Positions 1 through 11,916 of a DNA stretch of 15,596 nt are shown in pieces (the first letter of the stretch is position 1; each line of letters begins with the position of its first letter). The notes beneath the pieces are model-generated. The model saw only the letters and a program-made list of their open reading frames with translations. It made no database searches and was not told the DNA's origin. Location of the stretch: positions 1-15,596 of the forward strand of contig JAKAYM010000028.1 of assembly GCA_021826795.1 (NCBI GenBank), written 5' to 3'. The DNA comes from Thermoplasmata archaeon. GTDB lineage: Archaea; Thermoplasmatota; Thermoplasmata; Thermoplasmatales; Thermoplasmataceae. A program made the position numbers and the translations under genes.

Positions 1-1
1 A

Positions 2-405
2 GTAATTTACTACCAGAAACTGCATCACATGGTTGCAAGCAAGTTCCATGCAAGATCTAGAGGGCCTGTGCAGATACTTACAAGACAGCCAACAGAAGGA
101 AGATCCAGGCAGGGAGGTCTCAGATTCGGAGAAATGGAGAGAGATACATTAATTGCTCATGGGGCATCCATGGTTATAAAAGATCGTTTGCTGGATCAGA
201 GCGATGGTACAATACTCTATGTGTGCGGGAATCCAACCTGCGGACACATAGCAATATATGATTTCAGGAAGGGTACTTTGAGATGTCCTGTTTGTGGAAA
301 TACCGGTAACATATATCCTATTGAGACCAGTTATGCGTTTAAGTTAATGAGGGATGAATTGAGTTCCATGGGAATTGTAATGAGACTGGAGCTGGGTGAT
401 ATGAA

Positions 406-409
<4 letters not shown>
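2..409 (+). CDS. rpoB: DNA-directed RNA polymerase subunit B, C-terminal part (5' end outside window)
   Basis: This is the last 135 residues of the second-largest RNA polymerase subunit, which forms one wall of the active-site cleft. The reading frame is open from base 2, so the first ATG at 29 is internal, not the start. The visible part has the strongly conserved block from YYQKLHHM through [10 protein letters not shown] (about residues 3-46), which packs against the A' subunit near the active site. A zinc ribbon of form C-x4-C-x14-C-x2-C follows (fragment residues 75, 80, 95, 98), and the tail is the usual RMxLELGDMK-like end. The stop codon overlaps the rpoA1 start in an ATGA, and a GGTGAT site for rpoA1 lies inside this gene. 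Whether B is one chain or split into B' and B'' cannot be judged because the N-terminal part lies outside. Confidence 0.97.
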
Positions 410-4586
<4,177 letters not shown>

Positions 4587-4595
4587 AGGGATACC

Positions 4596-5027
4596 ATGAA
4601 TGAAATAACACTGGATAACCAGACAATAGGATTTATAAAATTATTTGAGAGCTATACCAGAACAAATGTGTTCGAATGCCTTGAGAATGAGGAGATGGTG
4701 CTATTCGTTGTGGGAGAGCATAAGCTTGCGGAGATATTTAAAAAACATGAGAATATAATTACTGACCTGAAGGCTAAGATAAACAAAAGAATAGTCATGG
4801 CGGAATTTTCCCCTGACCTTCTCACATTTACAAGAAACCTCTTTTACAGATATGTTGTAAATGAAATAAATCTGGTATGGAAGGACAATGTAACCAATAT
4901 ATTCATAGGCATAGCACCTGAAAATATCGGAAAGGCTATAGGCAAGGATAGCAGGAATATAAAATTAATGCGTGATGCCATTTCAAGGTATTTCAAGATT
5001 AAGAATGTTATTATAAAACAGAGATAA
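4596..5027 (+). CDS. nusA: NusA-like KH-domain transcription factor
   Basis: This is the archaeal NusA homologue, 143 residues, a normal length for the archaeal form, which keeps only the RNA-binding KH part of bacterial NusA. The N-terminal half contains a VVGEHKLAEIF-like segment. The C-terminal KH motif reads IGKAIGKDSRN at about residues 113-123, with the GKDS loop expected to contact RNA. It starts nine bases after rpoA2 and is almost certainly cotranscribed with it. A GGTGAT site is lacking; only a weak GGGAT precedes the ATG. In many archaea L30e lies between rpoA2 and nusA, and S12 and S7 follow. None of these is here, so nusA ends the operon in this genome. Its role in archaeal elongation or termination is inferred from the family. 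Confidence 0.93.
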   Translation: MNEITLDNQTIGFIKLFESYTRTNVFECLENEEMVLFVVGEHKLAEIFKKHENIITDLKAKINKRIVMAEFSPDLLTFTRNLFYRYVVNEINLVWKDNVTNIFIGIAPENIGKAIGKDSRNIKLMRDAISRYFKIKNVIIKQR

Positions 5028-5166
5028 ATATAATAGTTATATATAACATTTTATAATAATTTTTTAAACATATAATATTCAATATAGGTATACTTGGAAT
5101 TTGCTTTACTGTAATAAATAAAAAAATTTCCTGTACAAAAATATAATTTTAAATTTAAAAATATAA
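5028..5166. terminator. AT-rich convergent terminator region between nusA and the permease gene
   Basis: This short gap separates two convergent genes. Just after nusA comes a perfect 12-base palindrome at 5036-5047 (GTTATATATAAC), then T-rich DNA with a six-T run at 5060-5065, typical of archaeal intrinsic termination on the plus strand. For the minus-strand permease, A-tracts at 5120-5126 and 5137-5141 read as T-tracts on its transcript. A perfect 14-base palindrome at 5147-5160 sits just past its stop codon. No reading frame of note is present. Confidence 0.6.
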
Positions 5167-6915
5167 TTATTTCTGTCCAACTGATGTTGCTATTTCTTCC
5201 TCAGTTATGTACTGGGTGCCTGAATCTATTATATCTCTTATTTCATCTGTCTTGAATCCAGATTTTATGGATATCAGATAGAACATTATTGCTACCAGTA
5301 TCACGACAATGAAGTCTAAAGGATATGGAAGTGTATTTGTTCCTCCGTAGTCACCTTCCCCCAGATAGGAAAGAAGCGTGAGTACAAGTATGAATGCGGG
5401 CACCCACCATCCTGCCTTTATATTCTCTCTGGTGAATACGTTCTCCACCTTGTGTGATGCAAGTATTATAAGATATATAAGTATGCCCAGGAATATGGCT
5501 ATAGCCAGATACGGTATTGTTGGCCATCCAGACCAGTACACAATAAGAGTTGCACCAACAAAAGCTATAGGCGCAAGTATTTTTGCAAATGGTAGTTTAA
5601 ATGGCCTTTTAAGTTCATCTGCCTCCCTCCTGAATACCATCAGCGCAGATCCTCCCACAATGTATGTGAATGCTGTTGCACCTGTTATTAACCCTACAAG
5701 AGCGTACCAGCTAGGGAACGGTGCAAGGAATATTAATCCAATTATTACAGATATTATAATAGGCAGTACTGGAACCCTTGTCTTCTTGCTCACATAGGAA
5801 AGCTGCTTCGGGAAGTATCCAATTTCTGAAAGTCCAAATAATGTTCGCACTGATGTGCCAGCATATACGTTAAGTGTCCCTGCAGGTGATACGTAGGCAT
5901 CAGCATATAATACGTATGTCAGTACAACTAGAGCGAATATACCCGATGTTTTTGCTACAAATGCAAATGGCGCCGCAACAACTCCTGACGCATATGCAGA
6001 TGGGGTACTTGATGCAAGACCGTACCACCCACCTGAGGCAGCCAGTTTAGATGGATCAAGGGCACCGATGAATACTACCTGTAGGAGAACATATACTACT
6101 ATTCCGGTCAGCACTGAGAATACCGTTGCTCTCGGTATTGATTTCTGAGGTGTTTTGGCCTCGCCCCCGTAATCCAGAGCCTGTCTGAATCCCAAGAACG
6201 AGAACACTATACCGTCAGTTGACACCGCCTCGAATATTGTTGCGCTGTTGTTATTGGGCAAGAAACCGCCGAGAGCAGGGCTTGTAAAGTTCGGCGTATG
6301 GAATACCAGGAATGCAAGCATCACTATAGTTATACTCGGAATTATGAGCTTCCACCATGTCATTCCCGTATTCGTTTTTCCCATTATCCTGACACCTGCA
6401 TAATTCAGTGCGAAGAAAGCAATTATGAGTATCGCTGCCAGAATTATTCCAAGGCCTGTCAGCAGTGCTACAGTTGCTGAAGGATCAAGAGGATTAGGTG
6501 CACTGTAAGATAAACCAGGCACGTAAGCACTTGCATAGGTTATTACTGCCTCAGCCTCCACAGCCGGAACGGAAACAGCAGAGAGGAAATATGTCCAGCC
6601 AAAGAATAAGCCAGCCACTCCACCATGGGAATAATGACCGTATCTGCTAATTGCTCCTGTTCTCGGTATCATACCGCCAAGTTCGGCATAAACTAAAGCT
6701 ATGAATAAAACTAGGACACCACCAATTATCCAGGATAATATGGCAGCTGGCCCGGTTGTTGCCGCTGAGGCGGCAGCTGCAAAGAGCCACCCCGATCCTA
6801 TTATACCTCCGAGACTCAAAAAATAAAGATCCCACGTGGTTAAGGACTTTCTTAACTTCCTATCCTGAGTTTTACTATTAGCTATAACATCTTTTTCTGA
6901 TTCAAAATCAGCCAT
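5167..6915 (-). CDS. APC superfamily amino acid/polyamine permease
   Basis: This is an integral membrane secondary transporter of the amino acid-polyamine-organocation superfamily, 582 residues, probably importing amino acids or related amines with protons. The first membrane helix holds the unwound substrate-binding motif GGIIGSG at residues 36-42. Helix 2 is about 57-79 and is followed by the conserved AELGGMIPRTGAISRYGHY stretch. I count roughly 12-14 hydrophobic helices. The N-terminus (about 25 residues) and the charged C-terminal tail are soluble. The start is fixed by a TATA-like element 18-30 bases upstream, implying a leaderless mRNA. It is a single-gene unit, divergent from aIF1A and convergent with the rpo operon. 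Such carriers fit a peptide-scavenging acidophile, but the substrate cannot be read from the sequence. Confidence 0.9.
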   Translation of the reverse strand: MADFESEKDVIANSKTQDRKLRKSLTTWDLYFLSLGGIIGSGWLFAAAASAATTGPAAILSWIIGGVLVLFIALVYAELGGMIPRTGAISRYGHYSHGGVAGLFFGWTYFLSAVSVPAVEAEAVITYASAYVPGLSYSAPNPLDPSATVALLTGLGIILAAILIIAFFALNYAGVRIMGKTNTGMTWWKLIIPSITIVMLAFLVFHTPNFTSPALGGFLPNNNSATIFEAVSTDGIVFSFLGFRQALDYGGEAKTPQKSIPRATVFSVLTGIVVYVLLQVVFIGALDPSKLAASGGWYGLASSTPSAYASGVVAAPFAFVAKTSGIFALVVLTYVLYADAYVSPAGTLNVYAGTSVRTLFGLSEIGYFPKQLSYVSKKTRVPVLPIIISVIIGLIFLAPFPSWYALVGLITGATAFTYIVGGSALMVFRREADELKRPFKLPFAKILAPIAFVGATLIVYWSGWPTIPYLAIAIFLGILIYLIILASHKVENVFTRENIKAGWWVPAFILVLTLLSYLGEGDYGGTNTLPYPLDFIVVILVAIMFYLISIKSGFKTDEIRDIIDSGTQYITEEEIATSVGQK

Positions 6916-6932
6916 ATGCGAATATATAGCAG

Positions 6933-6944
6933 ATATATTTAAAC
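6933..6944 (-). promoter_or_regulatory. TATA box of the APC permease gene
   Basis: Read on the minus strand this is GTTTAAATATAT, centred about 23 bases before the permease ATG. At normal archaeal TATA-to-start spacing, transcription would begin at or within a few bases of the start codon, giving a leaderless mRNA. No Shine-Dalgarno sequence is seen, in agreement. Confidence 0.6.
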
Positions 6945-7048
6945 TTTTCTCAAGGAATATCCGCTATATACACGGCAAAATATACCATAACTGAAACTTT
7001 TTCCGGAGGTTTTTTTCTGTAATATTCTGAAAACCTGTTTTCAATTGA

Positions 7049-7060
7049 TTATATTTATAT
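7049..7060 (+). promoter_or_regulatory. TATA box of the aIF1A-Rio1-Dim2 operon
   Basis: The element TTATATTTATAT is centred about 33 bases before the aIF1A ATG, which predicts a transcript start near 7081 and a leader of only a few bases. It lies in the 172-base divergent gap shared with the permease promoter. No other feature is visible in that gap. Confidence 0.6.
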
Positions 7061-7087
7061 CAGTGGATATGATTATGTATTATAAAT

Positions 7088-7420
7088 ATGGTTGATAAAG
7101 ACGATGACAATGGAGAAAATATTACTAGGGTTATCACACCCAATAAGAGAAAAGGAGAAATATATGGTATAGTTGAAAAATTATCTGGCGCCTCGAGACT
7201 AACTGTAATGTGCGAAGATGGTTCAACAAGGAACTGTAGAATACCCGGAAAGATGAAAAAAAGGATGTGGATAAGAGAGGGAGATCTTGTTATTGTAAAA
7301 CCCTGGGATTTTCAGGATGAAAAGGGTGATATAGTATACAGGTACACCAGAACTCAGGCTATGTATCTGAGCAGGAACAGGATGTTACCAGAAATAATAG
7401 ATGTATTCAATGAACGATAA
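7088..7420 (+). CDS. eif1A: Translation initiation factor aIF1A
   Basis: This is the archaeal homologue of eukaryotic eIF1A and bacterial IF1, 110 residues. It binds the A site of the small ribosomal subunit and helps start-codon selection with initiator tRNA. The charged N-terminal tail (about 20 residues) is followed by an OB fold. Recognisable parts are GEIYGIVEKLSGASRLTVMC, the CRIPGKMKKRMWIREGD stretch (about residues 50-67) and VIVKPWDFQ. The C-terminal part YRYTRTQAMYLSRNR is the short helical region after the OB fold. It leads an operon with Rio1 and Dim2, and the start is supported by a TATA box at near-leaderless distance. Length and motif order match the archaeal family with no oddity. 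Confidence 0.97.
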   Translation: MVDKDDDNGENITRVITPNKRKGEIYGIVEKLSGASRLTVMCEDGSTRNCRIPGKMKKRMWIREGDLVIVKPWDFQDEKGDIVYRYTRTQAMYLSRNRMLPEIIDVFNER

Positions 7421-8174
7421 AAGTGCACTGAAGCAGTTAATTGAATCAGATGAATTTTCAAACAGGCTCAATCTTGACAGAAAGACCTATGGATTGGTAT
7501 TTGATAGAAGAACACTTAATGCAATTTATGAAGTAATCAAAAAATATGATATAGATTATATTAACTTCCCCATATCAAGTGGGAAAGAGTCCCTTATATT
7601 TAATGTCAAACTTAGAAATAAGGAGACAAGAGCATTAAAAATATATAAAATGTCGACCTTAAAATTTTCCAATACTATGGAATATATAAAGGGAGACTAC
7701 AGATTTGATAAGGAGAGGATAAATAGATCTAATGTGGTGTACGTGTGGGCGCAGAAAGAGTATACTAATTTGAAGGACATGAGGGAAGTGGGAATAAATG
7801 CACCAAGACCTTATGGATTTTACAGGAATATACTTCTTATGTCATATTTGGGAACTGCAAGAGGACCTGCATTGCAGATAAAGGATTTGCAGGGAGGTTT
7901 TCATGACTTATATGAAAAACTGAAAAGAGCATTGTGGCTTATGTATAACAAAGCCGGAATAGTTCATGCCGATCTCAGTGAATATAACATACTTTATTAT
8001 AGAAAAAATCCATATATTATAGACGTGGGGCAGTCTGTGTCTATAAAACATCCTATGGCAGAAAGTTTTCTTGAAAGAGATATAAAGAATATAGTTTCAT
8101 TCTTTTCCAGAAAGGGTGTGAAATGCAGTGTAGAAGAACTGTATAATCATATTAAAGGTGATATAAATGCTTGA
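7401..8174 (+). CDS. rio1: RIO1-family serine/threonine protein kinase
   Basis: This is an atypical protein kinase/ATPase that acts in late maturation of the small ribosomal subunit. It is 257 residues from the ATG at 7401 or 254 from the ATG at 7410. Counting from 7410, a RIO-type nucleotide loop (SSGKESLIF) precedes the ATP-anchoring Lys in ALKIYK at residue 77. The catalytic loop HADLSEYN has Asp 188, and the metal-binding Asp is 205 in IIDVGQSV. The RIO1 hallmarks LSEYN and IDxxQ are clear. The start overlaps the aIF1A end by 20 or 11 bases, and neither start has a visible Shine-Dalgarno site, so translation is probably coupled to aIF1A. The downstream Dim2 gene overlaps its end by eight bases. 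Archaeal substrates are not evident from sequence. Confidence 0.95.
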   Translation: MYSMNDKSALKQLIESDEFSNRLNLDRKTYGLVFDRRTLNAIYEVIKKYDIDYINFPISSGKESLIFNVKLRNKETRALKIYKMSTLKFSNTMEYIKGDYRFDKERINRSNVVYVWAQKEYTNLKDMREVGINAPRPYGFYRNILLMSYLGTARGPALQIKDLQGGFHDLYEKLKRALWLMYNKAGIVHADLSEYNILYYRKNPYIIDVGQSVSIKHPMAESFLERDIKNIVSFFSRKGVKCSVEELYNHIKGDINA

Positions 8175-8724
8175 TATAGGTAGCATAAAAATTCCATTTG
8201 CCAGAATAGGGGTATTGATTGGTAAGGAAGGAATGATAAAGGCGAAAATAGAGGAGGAAGGTAGAGTAAGGCTGGATATTGATTCTGAGAATGCCACTGT
8301 TACGGTTTACCAGAAAAATGACCCATTAAAGGCATTGATGGCGATGAACGTTGTTCAGGCCATTGGCCGTGGATTTAATCCGGATAAGGCTATGTTTCTT
8401 TTCGATGACAGTATCCAGCTTATAGTTATATCAATAAAGGAATTTGTTAAAAAGGATACAAAGAGGATCAAAGAAATCAGGGGAAGACTCATAGGTAAGG
8501 AAGGGCATACCAGAGAGATTATAGAGGAACTTACGGGTACATATATATCAATTAGTGGAAATACAGTTTCAATAATAGGTGATTTCATATCCATACAGTA
8601 TGCCAGAGAGGCAGTTAATATGATACTTCAGGGAAGGAAACATAAGACTGTTTATGCGTATCTAGAGAAGAATTCAGGGGAATTAAAATTCAGAAAAATG
8701 GAAGAAAGCTTCGGAGATATCTGA
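8167..8724 (+). CDS. dim2: Dim2/Pno1-type KH-domain rRNA-processing protein
   Basis: This 185-residue protein has two KH-type RNA-binding modules, with GxxG loops GKEG at residues 19-22 and again at 110-113 (RLIGKEGHTRE). That arrangement matches archaeal Dim2p, the homologue of eukaryotic Pno1/Dim2, which binds near the 3' end of 16S rRNA during small-subunit maturation and helps Nob1. GRKHKTVYAYLEK near the C-terminus is typical of the family. The ATG overlaps the Rio1 end by eight bases and has a perfect GGTGAT at 8157-8162 with a four-base spacer. Placement after aIF1A and Rio1 agrees with a ribosome-assembly role. Archaeal annotations often call it just a KH-domain or RNA-processing protein. 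Confidence 0.93.
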   Translation: MLDIGSIKIPFARIGVLIGKEGMIKAKIEEEGRVRLDIDSENATVTVYQKNDPLKALMAMNVVQAIGRGFNPDKAMFLFDDSIQLIVISIKEFVKKDTKRIKEIRGRLIGKEGHTREIIEELTGTYISISGNTVSIIGDFISIQYAREAVNMILQGRKHKTVYAYLEKNSGELKFRKMEESFGDI

Positions 8725-8736
8725 AAAACCGTTAAA

Positions 8737-8744
8737 GTTTATAT
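8737..8744 (+). promoter_or_regulatory. TATA box of the initiator tRNA gene
   Basis: GTTTATAT is centred about 27 bases before the mature tRNA 5' end, the expected archaeal promoter spacing, with purine-rich DNA just upstream as a possible BRE. It lies only 12 bases after the Dim2 stop, so the tRNA can be transcribed alone as well as by readthrough. Confidence 0.7.
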
Positions 8745-8767
8745 CCTTTTTAGCAATATACCATTAT

Positions 8768-8842
8768 AGCGGGGTAGGGTAGTCAGGAGATCCCGACGGG
8801 CTCATAACCCGTAGATCAATGGTTCAAATCCATTCCCCGCTA
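8768..8842 (+). tRNA. Initiator tRNA-Met (CAT anticodon)
   Basis: A full cloverleaf can be drawn. The acceptor stem is 8768-8774 with 8835-8841 (seven pairs) and the discriminator is A8842. The anticodon stem is 8796-8800 with 8808-8812, the anticodon is CAT at 8803-8805, and the T arm is 8818-8834 with loop TTCAAAT. Two features mark it as initiator rather than elongator. The first pair is A1:U72, as in archaeal and eukaryotic initiators, and the anticodon stem has three consecutive G:C pairs next to the loop (8798-8800 with 8808-8810). CCA is not encoded and there is no intron. The D stem has three clear G:C pairs and a T-T mismatch in the fourth position. It directly follows the aIF1A-Rio1-Dim2 operon, whose products serve the same step. 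Confidence 0.97.
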
Positions 8843-9544
8843 CTAACAGTTTTTAGAATCAATATATTTTATTATTGATTCAAAATCAGAATTTCCAGTA
8901 AATGATACCTTATATCCATAACTTCGAAGTGTTTCATCGGTTACATGTCCTATCGCATATATATTTTTAGTTATTTCAATGCCACCCAGTATATCATGGA
9001 ATATTCTGGCTTCCATAGAGGATGTTAAAAGAATGCCCATACAGTTAGTATCCAGAATCAGGTTTTTTATTTCACTACTTTCAATTTTTACAACGCTATA
9101 TATATGATACTCTGTGAAATTAACATTGTTTTTTTCAAGCCAATTATTAATAATATTATTGGATTCACTGCTGCGAAATAGGGCTATTGTGGAATTAAGG
9201 TATTTTTTCAATAATCCTATAACCCCGTAAGAATCTCTGATATTGGGAACAGAGACATTGACTCTATATTTTTTAATTTCATCTGCTGTATGATTTCCTA
9301 TAGCTATAATATCCGGATCTTCTGTATATTTATAATAATATTTAAAGAATTCAGATGCCCCCACGGAACTTGTAAGAACAATAACATTTGGTTTATTTTT
9401 TATTATATCCTGAATTATTTCTTCCTGCCTACCGGTTCTTATGATTTTTGTCAGTGGCACGTTTCTAATGGATATACATTCAGTATCCACCGGCTTGAAT
9501 TTACCTTCGGGCCTTGTTGTGATAATGTATCTAGAAATACCCAT
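8843..9544 (-). CDS. hemD: Uroporphyrinogen-III synthase
   Basis: This enzyme closes hydroxymethylbilane into uroporphyrinogen III with inversion of ring D, the branch point to haem, sirohaem and cobalamin. It is 233 residues, normal for a stand-alone HemD. The family has little sequence identity. Support comes from the N-terminal ITTRPEGK, the VLTSSVGASEFF and ILLTSSMEARIF segments that mark the two similar half-domains, and the IYAIGHVTDETLRSYGY ending (about residues 194-210). The start lies inside hemC with a 14-base overlap. Reading on the minus strand, GGAGGCGAT sits eight bases before the ATG, nearly a full match to the 16S tail complement. Its stop codon lies immediately beside the convergent tRNA-Met with no spacer. 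It is the last gene of the hem operon seen here. Confidence 0.9.
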   Translation of the reverse strand: MGISRYIITTRPEGKFKPVDTECISIRNVPLTKIIRTGRQEEIIQDIIKNKPNVIVLTSSVGASEFFKYYYKYTEDPDIIAIGNHTADEIKKYRVNVSVPNIRDSYGVIGLLKKYLNSTIALFRSSESNNIINNWLEKNNVNFTEYHIYSVVKIESSEIKNLILDTNCMGILLTSSMEARIFHDILGGIEITKNIYAIGHVTDETLRSYGYKVSFTGNSDFESIIKYIDSKNC

Positions 9545-10388
9545 AGTCGGCTATCGCCTCCCGCATTTTATCTGTTATGGATTCCATATCTGACCCTGTG
9601 AAATTCATATCTTTGTATTCATTCGATTTCAGTGAGTAAAAGCGTGTTTTAATCGTTCCGTTTTCAGAAAGTATTCCTGCAGGCATGGAACATCCTAGGT
9701 TTAGTTTCTTAACTATATATCTTTCATTTTCCATATCACTGTGCGTTTCTTTGTGGTTAATGTTTCTTGCTATGTCAGATGATTCTGAATCCTTACTGCC
9801 AACTATGGCTATTATTCCCTGATTTGGGGCCGGCAGGAACTGGTCCTCAGATAGCTCAAAATGTTCCATGTCAAGCTTCATCCTATTATATGCTGCCTTA
9901 GCTATAATTATACCGGAGTAGTTGCCTGACATATATTTAAATACCCTGGTGTCGATATTTCCTCTTATATCCGATATTTGTATGTGCGCATTCACAGTTT
10001 TTGCCTGCCTTATTCTTCTCATGCTGGATGTGCCAAGCTTATCCCCATCCTTCATTTCCTCCAGCGGGGTATTTGAAATTAGCACATCCCTGTAATCCTC
10101 CCTTTTAAGAACTGCACTTATTTCAAGTGAATCAGCCATGGTGGATGGAATATCCTTTGCACTATGAACAGCCAGGTCTACTTCCCCCTTAACTACCCTT
10201 TCATTGAGCTCATCAACAAAAACTCCCGTAGATGACATTCTGTACAGGGGAATATTCCTATTAGAATCGCCTCTTGATGTAAATTTTTTTATTTTCACAT
10301 CGTACCCTGCCAGTTCCAGAGCGACCTTTACGCTTTCTGCCTGAATAAGTGCAAGTTCACTGTCTCTTGTTCCAAGTATTACAGACAT
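9531..10388 (-). CDS. hemC: Hydroxymethylbilane synthase (porphobilinogen deaminase)
   Basis: This enzyme joins four porphobilinogen units into hydroxymethylbilane, using a covalently bound dipyrromethane primer. It is 285 residues, slightly short but complete. Seen motifs are [13 protein letters not shown] at the N-terminus, [13 protein letters not shown] with the catalytic Asp of the AVHSxKD region, and the substrate-binding Arg cluster [10 protein letters not shown]. Further on are [10 protein letters not shown], then [11 protein letters not shown]. The cofactor-anchoring Cys is residue 233 in [10 protein letters not shown]. The gene overlaps hemL by ten bases and has a GGTG site in the hemL end six bases before its ATG. 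It is followed by hemD with an overlap, so the two consecutive pathway steps are translationally coupled. Confidence 0.96.
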   Translation of the reverse strand: MSVILGTRDSELALIQAESVKVALELAGYDVKIKKFTSRGDSNRNIPLYRMSSTGVFVDELNERVVKGEVDLAVHSAKDIPSTMADSLEISAVLKREDYRDVLISNTPLEEMKDGDKLGTSSMRRIRQAKTVNAHIQISDIRGNIDTRVFKYMSGNYSGIIIAKAAYNRMKLDMEHFELSEDQFLPAPNQGIIAIVGSKDSESSDIARNINHKETHSDMENERYIVKKLNLGCSMPAGILSENGTIKTRFYSLKSNEYKDMNFTGSDMESITDKMREAIADYGYF

Positions 10389-11641
10389 TTTAACACCGCT
10401 GACATGGCATCTACGGTTGCCTGGAAGTCATTCTCACTGTGAGCGAAGCTTATAAATTCTGTTTCAAACTGGCTGGGTGGGAAGAAAATTCCCCTTTCCA
10501 GAAGGCCGTAGAACATTTTATTGAATTTAGCCGTATCTGACTTGGTTGCTGTACTGTAATCTGTAATATTTTTTTTGTTGAAAAATATCTGGAACATGGA
10601 ATAGCATCTATTTACAGCAGCATCTATTCTGTATTCACTGACCATTGAATTTAATTCTTTTTCAAGTCTCGCCGCATAGTCATTTATGTATGAATAATCC
10701 TTTGCCTTTAATATCTCCAGCGTCGCCATTCCTGCTGCCATGGTAAGTGGATTACCGGAAAAGGTACCTGCTTCATATACATTTCCTGCTGGGGCAATTT
10801 TTTCCATTACATCTTTCCTTCCGCCGAACATTCCAACAGGGGCACCTCCACCGATTATTTTACCCATAGTTGTGATATCTGGCTTTATTCCTATTATATC
10901 CTGGTATCCACTGAAGGCAAATCTAAATCCTGTGATAACCTCATCAAATATCAGCAAGGATGAGTGTTTTTCAGTTATTTCCCTGAGAGCTTTTAAAAAA
11001 TCACTTTTCGGATTGACAACACCTATATTCCCAAGAACCGGTTCTGTAATTACTGCAGCTATTTCATTTCCATATTCCCTGAACAATTTTTCTATGCTTT
11101 CAATATCATTATACTGCCCGACCAGAACTGTTCTGGATACCTCCTCTGGAATTCCGGAAGAGGATGGAACACCGAAGGTCATTGTTCCACTCCCGGACTT
11201 TATAAGAGCATAATCATGGGCGCCATGATACCCCCCTTCCATTTTCAGGATGTATTTTTTCCCGGTAAATCCCCTGGCCACCCTTATGGCATGCATTGTG
11301 GCCTCCGTTCCAGAGTTAGTGAAGCGAAGCATATCTATAGATTTAACAGCATTTTTTATTATTTTACCCAATTTAATTTCGTTTTCACTAAGGGATCCGA
11401 ACAGGATGCCTCTATCAACCTGCTCTTTTATTTTCATTCCCACCTCAGAATTTGCATGACCTAGTATCATGGGACCAAATCCCATTGAATAATCTATATA
11501 TTCTTTCCCATTTACATCAATAATCCTGGACCCCATACCCTGCTGAAACATTACTGGCTCCGGCTTATAATATCTAACAGGCGAATTTACACCCATGGGA
11601 AACAGCTCCATAGCCTCTTTAAATAAATTTGATGATTTCAT
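10379..11641 (-). CDS. hemL: Glutamate-1-semialdehyde 2,1-aminomutase
   Basis: This PLP enzyme converts glutamate-1-semialdehyde to 5-aminolevulinate, the last step of the C5 route. It is 420 residues, a standard length. The PLP Schiff-base Lys is residue 261 in [14 protein letters not shown]. The family motif [10 protein letters not shown] lies about 27 residues before it, [15 protein letters not shown] binds the PLP phosphate, and the N-terminus has [12 protein letters not shown]. This clearly separates it from ordinary class III aminotransferases, which lack the GGGxPVGxxGG pattern. It is the first gene of hemL-hemC-hemD. The glutamyl-tRNA reductase (hemA) and hemB genes are not next to it; upstream is a 275-base gap and then an unrelated divergent gene. 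Confidence 0.96.
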   Translation of the reverse strand: MKSSNLFKEAMELFPMGVNSPVRYYKPEPVMFQQGMGSRIIDVNGKEYIDYSMGFGPMILGHANSEVGMKIKEQVDRGILFGSLSENEIKLGKIIKNAVKSIDMLRFTNSGTEATMHAIRVARGFTGKKYILKMEGGYHGAHDYALIKSGSGTMTFGVPSSSGIPEEVSRTVLVGQYNDIESIEKLFREYGNEIAAVITEPVLGNIGVVNPKSDFLKALREITEKHSSLLIFDEVITGFRFAFSGYQDIIGIKPDITTMGKIIGGGAPVGMFGGRKDVMEKIAPAGNVYEAGTFSGNPLTMAAGMATLEILKAKDYSYINDYAARLEKELNSMVSEYRIDAAVNRCYSMFQIFFNKKNITDYSTATKSDTAKFNKMFYGLLERGIFFPPSQFETEFISFAHSENDFQATVDAMSAVLKCL

Positions 11642-11916
11642 TATTCTACATTAGGTTTAAGGATTTATCTTTTTGTTATCAGCCCACAAATAACCTAATT
11701 GCTGCATTTCAATGATGTTTAAATCTAGGCTTGATGTTGTCTATATATAAAATATGATTGGCAAAATGGATAAAGTATAAGATTTTTAGCTAATGATTTT
11801 TCTGGTTACATCATCTCCCAACATATTGAGCTCACAGATTTCCGGTTAGAAGAAGCGTTTCTAGCGTCGGACAAATGCATAAATAAACTTTATATATACT
11901 TTTCACATGCTGTGAT
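11642..11916. other. Divergent intergenic region upstream of hemL and the DUF4870-like gene
   Basis: This 275-base gap carries the promoters of two divergent genes and has no credible reading frame. The plus-strand TATA near 11888 is listed separately. On the minus strand, TATA-like DNA between 11655 and 11669 lies 14-28 bases before hemL and is the weak candidate for its promoter. A stronger AT element, TCTATATATAAAAT at 11740-11753, is not at useful distance from either start. I see no convincing RNA fold in the stretch after it. Confidence 0.4.
11888..11898 (+). promoter_or_regulatory. TATA box of the DUF4870-like gene
   Basis: CTTTATATATA is centred about 23-24 bases before the ATG at 11917, so the mRNA should be leaderless. 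No Shine-Dalgarno site is present between the box and the start. Confidence 0.65.

Noticed and set aside
9290..9601. Plus-strand open frame across the hemD/hemC junction
   Set aside because: It is antisense to two overlapping real genes and shows no start signal.
10740..11213. 157-codon plus-strand open frame opposite hemL
   Set aside because: It is the mirror of a well-conserved PLP enzyme gene and its product is low-complexity and family-less.
11700..11735. C/D box guide RNA suggested by ATGATGT-like motifs
   Set aside because: No matching D or D' box (CTGA) at proper spacing was found and no terminal stem is visible.
11754..11780. Tiny eight-codon reading frame after the orphan TATA-like element
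   Set aside because: The start is only a few bases from the TATA element, too close for a transcript that includes it.
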